From NCBI GenBank assembly GCA_963662155.1, contig OY759270.1:14849008-14913007 (forward strand): a DNA stretch of 64,000 nucleotides. The letters are read 5' to 3'. Origin of the DNA: Lamellibrachia columna (lineage: Eukaryota; Annelida; Polychaeta; Sabellida; Siboglinidae). The notes under the pieces were generated by a model. The model worked only from the letters and a program-made list of their open reading frames with translations. It was not told where the DNA came from and searched no databases. Positions 22,387 to 34,539 of the stretch are shown here, one piece after another; the stretch's first letter is position 1, and each line of letters opens with the position of its first letter. A program made the translations under genes and the position numbers.

Positions 22387-22760
22387 TCTCAATCTAATGT
22401 GACATTCTCCCCTCCCCCACAATTCATTGTTACAGTTTTTAAAATGTCTGTTTCACTCATAATCCAATGAATTTGCAAGAGCACCATCAATGGCCTGCTT
22501 CCAAGGCGGTTATGTCTACTTATGACACCAACCTGTACCAACACACAAAGTGGGGATAGGCAAGCGCGATCCAATTGAAGTGACCCTTGATATTGTTTAC
22601 TCTCCGTCCACCAAAATTGTTTCTGGCTGCCGCAGCACCTGCAAAAACACCTAAAGTAAAGGCATGTTTATGTTTACACAGCACTGTATCCACTCCTTGG
22701 GATTGTTCAACGTGCTTAACAGTTCATTCCCTGGCTGACCTGTTCATTTCAACACCTTTT
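22387..22760 (-). repeat. Inverted SINE-tail and intron block, copy II
   Basis: Matches 1231-1600 and the reverse complement of 46200-46530. No gene is present. Confidence 0.7.
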
Positions 22761-22799
22761 GTACTTATCTGGGAGTCTGACTTTGTAATGAGTTGGTTG

Positions 22800-23745
22800 T
22801 ATTTAGTCAGTTCTGTGTCATGGCGAGCAACACCCAGAACAGTCATGTTCCTGAGAACAAAAAGAAGAGTTGTGGTTGGATGTGGGTTGTCGGAAGAGTT
22901 TAAAGTTAACATCGGTTAGAGGCAAGGAAATGACCCTTTACTCTTTATCATGGTGGTGGCACTAATCAGCAGGAATATCAGCATGAAGGATGTTCTTAGG
23001 AAGGGGATGTATGCAAACGATCTGGCCATGATAGCAGACAAAAAACAAGAACTACAGGAAGTGTTGGAGCAATGGAAGGGGATGTTCGAAAAGCACGGAC
23101 CGATAATGAGCCGGGAGAAGACAGAAGAGATGTGGGTTTTACATCAGAGAGAGGACTTGAACATTAGTTTGGATGATAAGGAGTTCAACCAAGTGGATGG
23201 CTTTGTGTAACTTGGAGGAATGGTTAATGAGGATGAGCATTCAGAGGTAGAAATGCGATGCCGGATACAACAGGGAGCGAATGCTTGGGGAAAGGTTGAG
23301 GGAGTCATGTTGGACAGAAACATTTTGAAAAAGCTGAAAAGGAAAGTCCTGAGAGCTTGTGTTACACAAGCATGCCTTAATCTGTATCTGGTGACAGTGG
23401 CGTTGACAGAACAACAACAGCAGCTGCATGGTTGGTTTTGGTTTGTCGAATAACACGAACAAAGAGGTTTGACGAAAGAAGGATGAACGACCTGAGGAAA
23501 TATGTGATGCAACAAAACAGTTCAACAGGAAGATTGGTGAGAAGTAAGGTGAAATGGGTAGGCCACATGGTAAGGATGGATGCAGATATACTAGTGAACA
23601 GAGTGGAAGAGAAAGGTGAAAAAACATCAAGGATGCAAGAAAAGGGGAACGAACAGCTAAGATCGTAGGACTGCGTGAGGTGGGATATGAGAAGATCGGG
23701 GGAAGATGAAAGATGGAGAGGGGGCAGCCGATAAAAAAGTATGGA
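22800..23745 (+). pseudogene. LINE reverse-transcriptase relic, copy II
   Basis: Frames 22587-22919, 22950-23210, 23220-23453 and 23432-23668 repeat the relic at 1640-2580. The frame from ALISRNIS to DGFV is open here where copy I has a TGA after EEMWV. YAND replaces YADD, and frameshifts separate the later pieces. Confidence 0.8.
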
Positions 23746-23774
23746 AAGAAAGAAGAAAGAATGACTGGACAATA

Positions 23775-24185
23775 TTTTACCTGAACCTAACCCATGAACA
23801 TCAGTGAAAAAAGAGGAAAAGCACCGTTAGTTTGGTAAAAAAAAGTTATGTTTAATAAATGCAATAATATGGTCAACATTTTCATAAGCAGTGTATAAAT
23901 TGCTTATGAGAAAAAACATTATTTCAATAGAATATTTGCTAAATATTTACAAAATCAATCTCTCATATGTATCTTTGTTTGAGCAATATGCATTTTACCA
24001 TATGGTTGTACTCATATAAACGACGTACTTTTCTTGACTACAGCATGCTCATAAAAAATCAAATATCCTTTGACAAGAAGGATGTACAGTGAAAGTATAA
24101 ATAAAAACATTAAACAAATCAATCTGGTTACCAAAACATAAGCCATTACTACTCAGCGCAAATACTGATTTATTAGAACAACTGT
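23775..24185 (+). repeat. LINE-linked non-coding repeat segment, copy II
   Basis: Matches 2615-3030 with a few changes. It ends at gaacaactgt next to the GC-rich segment. Confidence 0.75.
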
Positions 24186-24575
24186 GAGCTCACTGTAAAT
24201 CCAACACGCCGCTAACTTTGTCTATTGCCAGGGCGGCTTCGCGATAATCTCGCGCTAAGTTTGCAGTCAACTGTTGAAACACGTCGAAAACGAGTGGGGA
24301 TTGCGTCTCTACGTCGGTGATCGCGACGACGTCGGCGCCTCGAAAATAGGAGGCTTCGACAACGGCGACAATGTGGTCGTATGTTTGATGCGACAGTTCA
24401 TCGACGACAGCGAACTCATGACGACGGCGCTCGGCAGCATCAAACCGCTGCCCAAATACATATTTGTCTTGCTCGACGTCACCCAATCTTCATCCATTCG
24501 CCCACGTCTACGGCAACTGCTCTTACAAGACTCTGCCTCCATCCAGGTCAAGTGAAGCACGGATGCACGAATCCG
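24186..24575 (-). other. GC-rich open segment of unknown origin, copy II (best preserved)
   Basis: The minus-strand frame 24486-24190 is open for 98 residues from MGDVEQDKYVFGQ to SGVLDLQ. Predicted helices such as LTANLARDYREAALAIDKV give it a soluble-protein look. Upstream of the first Met the frame is closed by stops, so only a C-terminal part may remain. CpG density is far above that of the flanks, which suggests a foreign origin or a recent insertion. I do not recognise the family. Confidence 0.4.
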
Positions 24576-25108
24576 ACGTCTCTTTGATGCGATACCAAAG
24601 CTAGTTTCGTTCCAGGACACACGTTAGATGATGTAAACATTATAGCAAACAATCAATCTTCTTTGATATAGCATTCAACGCTCCCCATCAAAGACACCGC
24701 GTGCGACACAAGTGTTGACTTTGTACCAGGATACACGTGTGTAACAAACACTGATACGCAGACACGCTTCCCTGCCGACGTTTAATAAAAGCCACATGCC
24801 GTGATATGAGCTGGTATGCGCATTGAGCTATAGAGGCCTATGTTGCAACATTTGTTTTGGCGCGGTTTATTATTTTACTTTTCGTACTAGTGTTAGCAGT
24901 GAGATGCGCGCATGAGTAAGCTACAGCGTGGTGCGAACCATGGCTATATTAAATATTGCTAAACACTTGTACATGTCTGCATTAACAAACAAACGGCATA
25001 TCTCCCTCCCGCGCTGCCTCCTCTCCTTTCCTCGCTTCTTCTCTGACCCTTCTCCATCTCTCCCATCGAATGGGGCGTGACAACGTTCCAGATAGAACGT
25101 CAGGCTCC

Positions 25109-25345
25109 CAGTCGTGAAAACCCTAGCTTGAACCGTCTTGCTGCCGTTTCGAAGCTTTGGCAATTTGTTTCACCGAACGTTGCCACAGCTCATTCGTTTG
25201 TATGAATGAGTATCTGGCTATATGCAGTGGTGATTATACGTACGAATGGTCTTCGAGCAGTAACTGCATCATGACTGAGTGCTTCCCAGAGAAGTCGAGA
25301 TGGAGTTGGAATGAACAGGTGTGCTAGGGGTGAAGTGTAAAACAC
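25109..25345 (+). repeat. Old SINE relic, copy II
   Basis: Matches 3955-4195, with a small deletion in the tgcatcatgactgagtgc part. Confidence 0.6.
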
Positions 25346-25683
25346 TTTGAACACTGAACGTACACTAACTGATGCGTAGTATTATTTTTTGGTGTAACCA
25401 TGTTGAGAAAATTGCTGTAAACAGAACGATTACGTATCCTCAATAGAACAACACGCATGTGTCGACACAATTAGGATACCAGAATAATTGCGACATAGAA
25501 ATTGCGCTTCTAAGTGAGGATTACCACGTCATTCAGGGCGTTGACAGGTGTCAAGGCGTAGTGCTGCAATAGATTATGTTATGCAAACAGGACAACGCCG
25601 TCTGAGCGCATGGACAATGCGTGTCGTAGTTCGTTGATTACTTCCGCCAGCACAGACAACAGACCACAATGGTTCATTCCTGT

Positions 25684-25875
25684 TTACCAGCCAGCATGCG
25701 GGGAGTTCTTGCATTTAGCGTGTCTTATATAGCAATCCATGCGAAGTTGGTGATTCTTCTTCCAAAAATTGGTATACGGTGTACGGCCTACCATGACCGA
25801 AGAATGATCAATTGGAGAAATATGGAGGAGTGTGCAAGATAGCATTTCGTGAGCTACATCCGTGTTGGAGTGCAT
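25684..25875 (-). other. Conserved 63-codon open frame in the triplicated block, copy II
   Basis: Identical in protein to the copy I frame at 4534-4725. No domain is recognised. See copy I for the caveat. Confidence 0.2.
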
Positions 25876-27387
25876 GTTATCTGCTTCAACATACGTTGTA
25901 TATCAATAGCACACGCTGCGTGCTTCCTGTGGTGTTCTCTGTAAAAGCTGATCTCATCTAGATAGGTAGAAATGCATTGCGTTGACAGCCAGTCGGACGA
26001 AATTGGTGAAGAAAGAGATGATTCGAGACAGCTACTAAAAAAAGGAGCATTATAAACAGGGACTTTGTGACCTACCAGAATGCGGAAGGTTTGTGTATAA
26101 ACATCGTTTGGCTTTGTAGATAAATAATATCTATACTACGGAGTACACATATTTGATGTGGTTTTAATTCTGATACATATTTTATTCATTCTACAAACGA
26201 TTGATCATTTCATATGGAGTTTTGATTAATGTATTGGGACAGATTACTTATTAGTGACAACTATGTTTTTCTGCTTCTGATGCAACTCATGACTGTGTAT
26301 TAGTCGCACGAAAATTTGGCTAGACTGTTGCTGGCAAGGAGACGAGACACTTTCTATGCGTTTTGGCTTATTGTTGGCTAACGTAACAGTTAACAAAGTA
26401 ACGGCGGTGTGAATTGCTAGATGCATAGATAATAAACAGACATACCAGTTATCACAACTGTTCGATGATACTATTGCCAATATAATAAACCTTTTCCACT
26501 TGGAGTGTGTTGTATTCCTAAGACAGGGTTTTGTAGGGTTGTTGATATCAATTACACGGCCAACGTTCTAGTAGACGCCATCTTAGAGTGATAACTTCCG
26601 GCGCATGCGCATAATTTCACCACTAGATCTGCATAATACAATATCAATAACATAGACTAGTAATATTATTTATGCATGTTATACACTTTGCAGCATTACA
26701 ACATGAACTATGCCATATAAGAAACATTCTAATTAACTAAATTGTTTAATTAGTAGTTGTTATATCAGTTAAATGTAAAGTTAACCTGTTTCAAGAGTTC
26801 ACACCACAAATTCAGCTAAATAGGTTTACCTACTATATAAACGGGTTGTCGTGTTGTCATAGGAGGTTACAAGTTCAACATATAGGGATTGTCAGTAGTT
26901 TGGCTGGAGAACTACAGGAAGGTCTGGGGGCCGACAAATCTCTCCCCTGAGAGCTGCTCGATATGTAACCATAAGAGACCCGGTGACTGTGGATTGGTCT
27001 CTCCAGCGACCGATAGGAGGTGCAACCAAATAGCAGATAATGCTAAGTGTCACTCACGTCATTGGACTCTTATTTTTTAAACAAAAGTACATCGATCATT
27101 ACATATTCAGATTCAGGTTATTATTCTCGATTCGCATTAGTTGGTCAATCGGCATCAGTTTTATTGTTATCGTAGCAAACGTCTGTCAATCCGTAATCAA
27201 TTACATGTAAATTATTACGTTGATGTCCTTCCTTGCATTTTAGTAAATCAATGCTTTCATTATATCACTCTACGTCACTCCCTAAACAAAAAGGCTATAT
27301 AATATTAGTGTTTTATGGCACTCCAGCAAACATGTAAATTTTTTCTCATCGAAGAACAGCCAGGCGACACTGTTAAGCTAATGCTTT

Positions 27388-28130
27388 CCACACGTTTTGA
27401 TTTTACTGTGCTTCTCTACATGCAATCTAAAGTCTGACACATAAGGAAACGTCTTGCAACATATTGTGTGCACCTAATCGATTCAAATAGACATGCAAAA
27501 TTTACCCCACCAATAATAACTAACTCGGATTTACTTGCATTTAACTTTAATGTGGTCTCTGTCATCCAATGGAAGATTTTGTGGAGACAATCCCTGAGCT
27601 AGTTTTGGAAGTGATTTGTATCTCATGTAGCCAAAATAGCATAGGTCTGTGATTTATTAGCATACACTTGGTGATCCAAGTTGTGACGTTGGATAACTGA
27701 GCCAAGTAGAGTAGCGTAGAGAGTGAAACACCCTGAGGAACATTACGTGAAGTAGGGAGCGTAGCTGAGAAACAATTCGCTATCTTCATTCTTTTGCATC
27801 TATCAGTTAAATATTATGAGAACCAGCTCTGTTCCAGATATGCCACACCACATTGACACACTTTTAATAAGTTGTCCTGTGACCAATGGTATCAAATGCG
27901 GCAGATAGCTTCAGCAAGAAAATGGTCTCCTTCCATACACTTCCTGGACCCACTACCCAGTGTGTAGATCCGCTCAAGTCTGGTCAATAACAGATTTAAC
28001 ACCTACACATGGTTCACTGAATGGTATTAATTCAGTCAACACTTGATCATTTGCTGTGTCGCCAGAACAGTCTGCATTGATTGTCCTTAAACACTTCCAG
28101 GAGAAACAATATGGCAATATCTTCATTATG
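27388..28130 (-). pseudogene. L2/CR1-like LINE reverse-transcriptase relic, copy II
   Basis: Same broken reverse transcriptase as 6234-6974, including NCFSATLPTSRNVPQG and the WMTETTLKLNASKSEF region. Many stops are present. Confidence 0.75.
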
Positions 28131-28351
28131 TTGGACCGTCGACTGCAACGGTATTTTTTTTAATAATACAATAAGTTATAACATTTATATAAATTAAATT
28201 TAACAAAGGTAATAATAAATACATTTGTATGTGGGCGTTTTTTTTTACGTACAGGGTACACTTTTGCCAAAATGAACTTTCCCGCATAGTATTGAAATAA
28301 TTAATGGTGTAATATTAATTCAGTCTAAATATATATTCCTTGCTCACTTAC

Positions 28352-28850
28352 CATATGCTTCTGGGAAAATCTCAGCTGATTGATGCACAACAACCAACTC
28401 ACTTCTTCGTGGTGACGTACTACTCACGAGAGATGGAGTAAAGAGCTGACCCATTGTGTCTGCAATGATATTAACATATGTCGTCATTTCATCATCCCAA
28501 AAGCCAATAAATGAATGGGTCAAATTTTCTACAGTTTCTTTTAATGCAGGCCATGTGAATATGTTACACATTTTTTTTACAAATATCTTGTTACACATAG
28601 GTGTAAGAAAACCTGTCTACTTAAATGCTTCCTTTTCTGTCTGAATCAACCAATGGTTCCATTCCAAAAATATATATAATTCGACCAAATATTACATCTA
28701 TATTACACATCTGTTGAATACTAGTGGAATGATAGGATGAACATTTGAAGCAGTGTGCCGACGACCATAAAAGGATCAACATTTGCAGCAGTAAAAATAC
28801 CCCAAAAAGCCATCTTGGTGCCCCCTGGGGAAAGACAGCTACCCATATAC
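28352..28850 (-). other. Exon-like segment B of an unrecognised gene, copy II
   Basis: On the minus strand, frame 28598-28352 is open and reads NIFTWPALKETVENL, DTMGQLFTPSL and SELVVVHQSAEIFPEAYG up to a donor (gtaagt). A signal-peptide-like stretch lies further upstream at about 28700-28830. This is the best preserved minus-strand copy. The protein family is not recognised. Confidence 0.45.
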
Positions 28851-28904
28851 CTGGGGCAGTTCGGTCTACAACTCCTTCCCACGTGTTTTTAATGCAAGAG
28901 CAAG

Positions 28905-29490
28905 AGAGCTCTTTACACTTCTAGTAAGCTGTAATGTCCGTGAAAGACTAACCGGGTTGCGAGTGCAAAAATCACTTTACACTACAAGTCAGCTGTTATA
29001 TCTGTATAGAGACTCACTGGTATGTAAGTGCAATAATTATTTGACACTTTGAGTCAGTTGTATGGCCTATATAAAGACTCACTGGTATGTGAGTTGAAGA
29101 ATAATTTTTCAATTCGAGTCAGCTGTAATGTCGGAATAAAGACTGATTGGGCTGTGAGTACAACAATCACTTGACACTTCAACTAAGCTGTAATATCTGT
29201 GTAAAGACTGACTTGGCTGTGAGTACAACAATCACTTTACACTTCAAGTAAGCTGTAATATCTGTGTAAAGACTGACTGGGCTGTGAGTACAACAATCAC
29301 TTTACACTTCAAGTAAGCTGTAATGTATGCGTAAAGACTGACTTGGCTGTGAGTACAACAATCACTTTACACTTCAAGTAAGCTGTAATATCTGTGTAAA
29401 GACTGACTGGGCTGTGAGTACAACAATCACTTTACACTTCAAGTAAGCTGTAATGTCTGCGTAAAGACTGACTTGGCTGTGAGTGCAATA
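28905..29490. repeat. 65-bp minisatellite, about 9 units
   Basis: Same 65-bp unit as at 7748-8205 but with two additional units, both close to the most recent type. This accounts for the roughly 134-base growth in offset between the duplicated copies. Confidence 0.9.
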
Positions 29491-29513
29491 ATCAGCATGA
29501 GCCAAGAACTTAC

Positions 29514-29686
29514 GCTGTCGATGTTCTCATCCTTGTGTGGTTTGTCCCAGGTGACACCGACGCCGTCCTGTCGTGACGTCTTTACTGCTGGTACGTCAAT
29601 TGTTGTGTAATCGAATGGCTCTGTGTCGTCCACTGATGTAGTCATGTTGTGTACTGACTTTTGTGACTGAGGTTTGATGGTGGCAC
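29514..29686 (-). other. Exon-like segment A of an unrecognised gene, copy II
   Basis: Same 57-codon open segment and the same splice signals as at 8224-8396. Confidence 0.45.
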
Positions 29687-29814
29687 CTGGAATGATGACA
29701 TCAAGTCTATACAGGCAATACATATCAGTCAGTGTTGTAGTTTGATCATTATAATAGTTTACAGAAATTACAAAATAACTTATCTGGGAGTCTGACTTAT
29801 CTGGGAATCTGACT

Positions 29815-30239
29815 GTGTAATGAGTTGGTTGTATTTAGTCAGTTCTGTGTCATGGCGTGCAACACCCATAACTGTCATGTTCCTGAGAACAAAAGCAAGA
29901 GTTGTGGTTGGATATGGGTTGTCGGAAGAGTTTAAAGTTAACATCGGTTAGAGGCAAGGAAATGACCCTTTACTCTTTATCATGGTGGTGGCACTAATCA
30001 GCAGGAAGATCAGCATGAAGGATGTTCTCAGGAAGGGGATGTATGCAAACGATCTGGCCAAGATAGCAGACAAAAAACAAGAACTACAGGAAGTGTTGGA
30101 GCAATGGAAGGGGATGTTCAAGAAGCACGGACCGATAATGAGCCGGGAGAAGACAGAAGAGATGTGTGTTTGACATAAGAGAGAGGACTTGAACATTAGT
30201 TTGGATGATGAGGAGTTCAACCAAGTGGATGGCTTTGTG
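29815..30239 (+). pseudogene. LINE reverse-transcriptase relic cut short near the gap
   Basis: Matches 8525-8950, with the frame 29982-30173 ending in EEMCV and a TGA. The sequence leaves the LINE at 30240. Confidence 0.75.
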
Positions 30240-30271
30240 TAAAAAGTAAAGGTATGTTCTTATATAGCACG

Positions 30272-30471
30272 NNNNNNNNNNNNNNNNNNNNNNNNNNNNN
30301 NNNNNNNNNNNNNNNNNNNNNNNNNNNNNNNNNNNNNNNNNNNNNNNNNNNNNNNNNNNNNNNNNNNNNNNNNNNNNNNNNNNNNNNNNNNNNNNNNNNN
30401 NNNNNNNNNNNNNNNNNNNNNNNNNNNNNNNNNNNNNNNNNNNNNNNNNNNNNNNNNNNNNNNNNNNNNNN
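30272..30471. other. Assembly gap (200 N)
   Basis: Exactly 200 undetermined bases, a conventional size for a gap of unknown length. Sequence order and spacing across it should not be trusted. Confidence 1.
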
Positions 30472-30502
30472 CAAAAATACAAACTTTATAATAAACAAAT
30501 TT

Positions 30503-30721
30503 ACAAACTTTTAAATTTTAGGCTAAGGCTAAGCACAGGAAATAAGGCTTGTGTGTCTTGTCAGAAGGATATCTGCTGCAGTTGCTGGTGTTGATGCCAA
30601 GAACAGGATTGTTTAAGCAAATTTCTTCTCAAAATGTTTGTAAGTTAACATGATGCCTCGTCATTTTGAGATATTCCTATAAGTTATTACTGTGTTAGCT
30701 TTCTATCTACAGTACTGCAAA
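30503..30721 (+). repeat. 219-bp direct repeat, left copy
   Basis: The segment beginning at ttaaattttaggctaaggct is repeated 1020 bp further on with very few changes. It begins with a splice-acceptor-like tract (ttttaaattttag) followed by a short open reading AKAKHRK and a stop, so it may be a duplicated last exon. I cannot assign it. Confidence 0.7.
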
Positions 30722-31522
30722 CCTAAAACATTCAAGCAGCACATTGTCTTATTTCACATTAAAAATATCTTGTATGCCACATAAACAAGAACTGAAATTT
30801 TCAACTTACAAACTGTATCAAACGTTTGAACCAGATTTATGCGGCATGTGATGTGTAAATATTGCCCCTACCTCCCTACAAAAATATTTGGAAGGTTTGC
30901 TGCATGAAATGTTGCAACAAGTACTGCATGTAGCACATACGTATTTTTAAATCACTACAGTTTCTCCTTATTGATGATTAGTGAAATGAACTGCAATGCA
31001 GAATTACGAGGAAATAAGCAACTTATTTGATTAAATGGCTGAATTCAGTGTTTGATGCCTAACCATGAAACTATGCACAAATAAATATATTTAGACGTTT
31101 GCATGTTTTCATAAACGATATGACATTGCAGATAACCAGCCATATTGGTTTGATATCAAAAAAGGAACTGACTGATATTTGGGAACTTGAAAAGGGTCAA
31201 GCAGTCTATCACGGACAAAGTGGTAAAGTCAGTGGGAGAGTGTTTTATCATGTTTTATATGTTCCCCACTGAACATTTTATATAATCTTATATTTTTTGT
31301 GCCCTACATTTATTGTTTTATTTATAAATATACTTTTAAATAGAACTCTACTTTGAGTAATAACGTAATGTAAAGCGCCATAAAGCACTCGGTGAGTATG
31401 ATGCTACATAAAGTAATTACTTGTGTAATAAATTCAAATTCCACAACATGTATGTTTTGTTCACATGATTATTTCTGCTGAACCATGCAGAAATAATGGA
31501 CTGAGTAAACTTGATATTCTAA

Positions 31523-31741
31523 CAAATCTTTTAAATTTTAGGTTAAGGCTAAGCACAGGAAATAAGGCTTGTGTGTCTTGTCAGAAGGATATCTGCTGCA
31601 GTTGCTGGTGTTGATGCCAAGAACAAGATTGTTTAAGCAAATTTCTTCTCAAAATGTTTGTAATTTAACATGATGCCTCGTCATTTTGAGATATTCCTAT
31701 AAGTTATTACTGTGTTAGCTTTCTATCTACAGTACTGCAAA
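31523..31741 (+). repeat. 219-bp direct repeat, right copy
   Basis: Second copy of 30503-30721. The match ends at ctacagtactgcaaa. Confidence 0.7.
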
Positions 31742-31766
31742 AAATATAAAAAATTATATGTATGTG

Positions 31767-31938
31767 GCTGTAGACAAGTACCAATGTCTCCTTGTTAATG
31801 TACTGTAGGCAAATACCAATGTCTCCTTGTTAATGTGCTGTAGGCAAGTACCAATGTCTCCTTGTTAATGTGCTGTAGGCAAATACCAATGTCTCCTTGT
31901 TAATGTGCTGTTGGCAAGTACCAATGTCTCCTTGCTCC
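31767..31938. repeat. 35-bp minisatellite, about 5 units
   Basis: Units follow ctgtaggcaagtaccaatgt and ctccttgttaatgtg. They are very similar to each other. The tract is too short and regular to be anything but a simple tandem repeat. Confidence 0.9.
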
Positions 31939-31939
31939 A

Positions 31940-33995
31940 ACAGTAAAACATTCATTGAGGTAAACATGCACTAGTGCATGAACTAACATTAACAAGCACT
32001 AATGCACACATGAGCAAACAATACCAGATATTCCACACTGATGACACACACCACCAAACATTTAACTGATTCAATTAACAGTTGCTAAAACTTTTTGTAA
32101 GTTATGTTATAATAACATTTCTGCAGACAAACAAGTCAGCAGTTATTTATTTAATTATCTGACAGTGTCATTTTCTATTGGCGTTTTATATTCCAGGAAA
32201 TATATGGGCAATTCCGTATTGGAGAACCCAGACTGCTAAAAAATAATTTTTTTTTGAACAGTTCCAAAGTTTCACTACTTATGTCAAAAATGTGTAGAAT
32301 TTTGACCAAAGTAAAAGTAAAAATGTTAGTGTCATCGGTTCATTTTCTTGAAAAATAGCATTTCCAATGAGGTGCATTTTTTTGCATTGCAGCCAATGAA
32401 AAAGCAACACCCACCCCATCTTCCTAACTCTCAACTTATTTATTTTTATTTTGCTGATTATTTAGGTTAATATACTCTAAATTCTAAATGCAGAAAGCAA
32501 TACGTACTGCACATCTCATACTTTGAACAGGACGGTGATACATTTTCATACATTTTTTTCTGTGATTCCGTTACCAAAAAGTCATAAAAGTTTTCATGAG
32601 AACTACCTATTGATTGAAATTAAGTTACTTGAAATTCTCTTATTAGATACACACAGTAAAAGGATAGATCACTACCTTTTAATGTATCTTCTCTAATGTT
32701 GTGTAAAACCTGGTAACGGAATTACATTTTGGTAATGGAAATACGGTAATGGAATTACATGGCACTCTCTCTTGTAGTGTAAGAATCCAGGAATGGAAAC
32801 AAAGTCCTATTTTTGCAATAGACGTCAGCACTGACAATAAGACAATGTCTTGGTTAATTTAACTACAAAGTTAAATATATAGGGCAGTTTCAGTCTCCCT
32901 GTTTCCAGAAAGGTCCATGTCAACTTGAGTTTAAGACATGACAACCTGATTTTAAATCTCACAACATCCAGTGAAAATGTGTATTGTATATGACATTAGA
33001 GTAGCATTATCATATGAAGATATAGTTCCCTGTAAACATGCAGAAGAGTAAAGACATGTACCAATTTTAAACAAACAGTGCACATATCATGACCAAACAT
33101 CTGTCCAATACATAGTCACTACCCATGTCTATATAGTAATGTCAGTTAGCAGCATCAATTGGTTGCAAGATTCAGATGAACTGTCATGACATATTGGAAA
33201 GTGACGTTGTTTATTTCTGTGTAAATCCATTACCAAAATAAAAAATTTCATAATTTCATCCATTTGTTAGATTTTTTAATATATACAGCAACCTACTATA
33301 GGGTAGGGTTTGTACTTACAGATCATATTTAACCTTCCTTTCTAGGCATATGCTGGTCTTGAAAATATAAACATATGTAAAAAAAAAATTGTTTCTGTTA
33401 ATGTGGAATTGACCATATAATAATGTGTGCTACTGGTGACAAGATTTAATAGTTAATGAATATTATTGAATCATTGTATGACAATATAAAATTTTAACTT
33501 GCAGCTATAGATGCAGTGGTATGCAAAACTGTCTTGGAACTAGGGGCTTTGGCTGCAGACACTTTCCTTAGCTAAAACTAAAAAAATTAATAACTAATGC
33601 AAACAATACTGGTCAAAATGTCATTAGCTATAGGTATTTAAGCTGACTTGTAACAATAAAAAATATAAATGTCTGAATGATGTGCTATTTTCTAAAACTA
33701 TGTCATTGTCATGCAGCTGATATTCATCACAACACTGGTATTATTAGTTGCTAGGCAATGATAAAGGAACCTGGGGTGTAATGTTCACAGTAATTTTTAA
33801 TGCAGACCCTCTATTCGGCATAGTTCATAAAACAAAGCGGAACATTGTATATTAATCGCATCAGTGATATATATCAGTCGCAATTTTAATGTACACAACC
33901 ATGCCTATAATTATTGCTTGTTTGGAAATTTTCACCCCCGTCCCCCCCAGCAATGTTCACCCCACCCAGCAAATTTAACCCCCAAGCACCAGTAA
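31940..33995. other. No gene seen
   Basis: AT-rich sequence with no open frame of note, no recognised repeat and no RNA gene that I can identify. Confidence 0.6.
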
Positions 33996-34199
33996 TTTCA
34001 TATCTGCAATGCCATGGGCAAATCAAATTCATGTTTTATATGGGTTATCTTATATGGGAGGGAGGGAAACTTTGATGCACGACCAGTTGATGGCAGTAAT
34101 TGCTAGGCCTACCTGCTCCCTCGTCTTGGACTTGGTGATGGCTGTTGTTTGTCGCTTCTTGCGTGTACGTCGAACATTCGACTGTTGCTGGGATGGCAT

Positions 34200-34530
34200 C
34201 TGGCTTGAGGGAACGCTTACGATATCTCTTGCTCTGCCATCAGATTTATAGCTGCACTTGATGTGGCCTGTTCATCAAAAAACTCAGCCCCAAGGCAAAG
34301 GTAAAGTGCGCAGAGCAGATGACACTTAGAGTAGAGAGGGGTCAGCCCATTCCATGGCATTATCGTGTTTTTCGCTGCACAAACCCACGACAGGTGAAGC
34401 GAGGGAGCTTTTCCTCTGTACGAAACCTGTACAAACTAGTTTCATTCGACGTGCGGTTACTACAGCCTCCGACTATATACCTTTGGACACTCATTTTTGG
34501 GACTCGAACGTTCCGCTCCTACACAACAAC
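34200..34530 (-). pseudogene. THAP-type zinc-finger domain relic
   Basis: On the minus strand one frame reads YIVGGCSNRTSNETSLYRF, EEKLPRFTCRGFVQRKTR, two stops, then VICSAHFTFALG. After a one-base shift it continues AEFFDEQ and, further on, RKRSLKPDAIPATV. This is the order of a THAP domain (C2CH, conserved CSxHF and a basic LKPDAIP end). The first Cys is lost (YI for YC). THAP domains bind DNA and often come from P-element-like transposases. The stops and shift make this a dead copy. Confidence 0.65.
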
Positions 34531-34539
34531 AATGTCAAT

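Larger units (their letters stand above)
21159..30239 (+). repeat. Segmental duplication, copy II
   Basis: Direct repeat of 1-8950 in the same order and orientation. It ends 32 bases before the assembly gap, where it switches from LINE sequence to a SINE-tail-like sequence. The nearby gap makes an assembly join or uncollapsed haplotype a real possibility. Confidence 0.9.
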
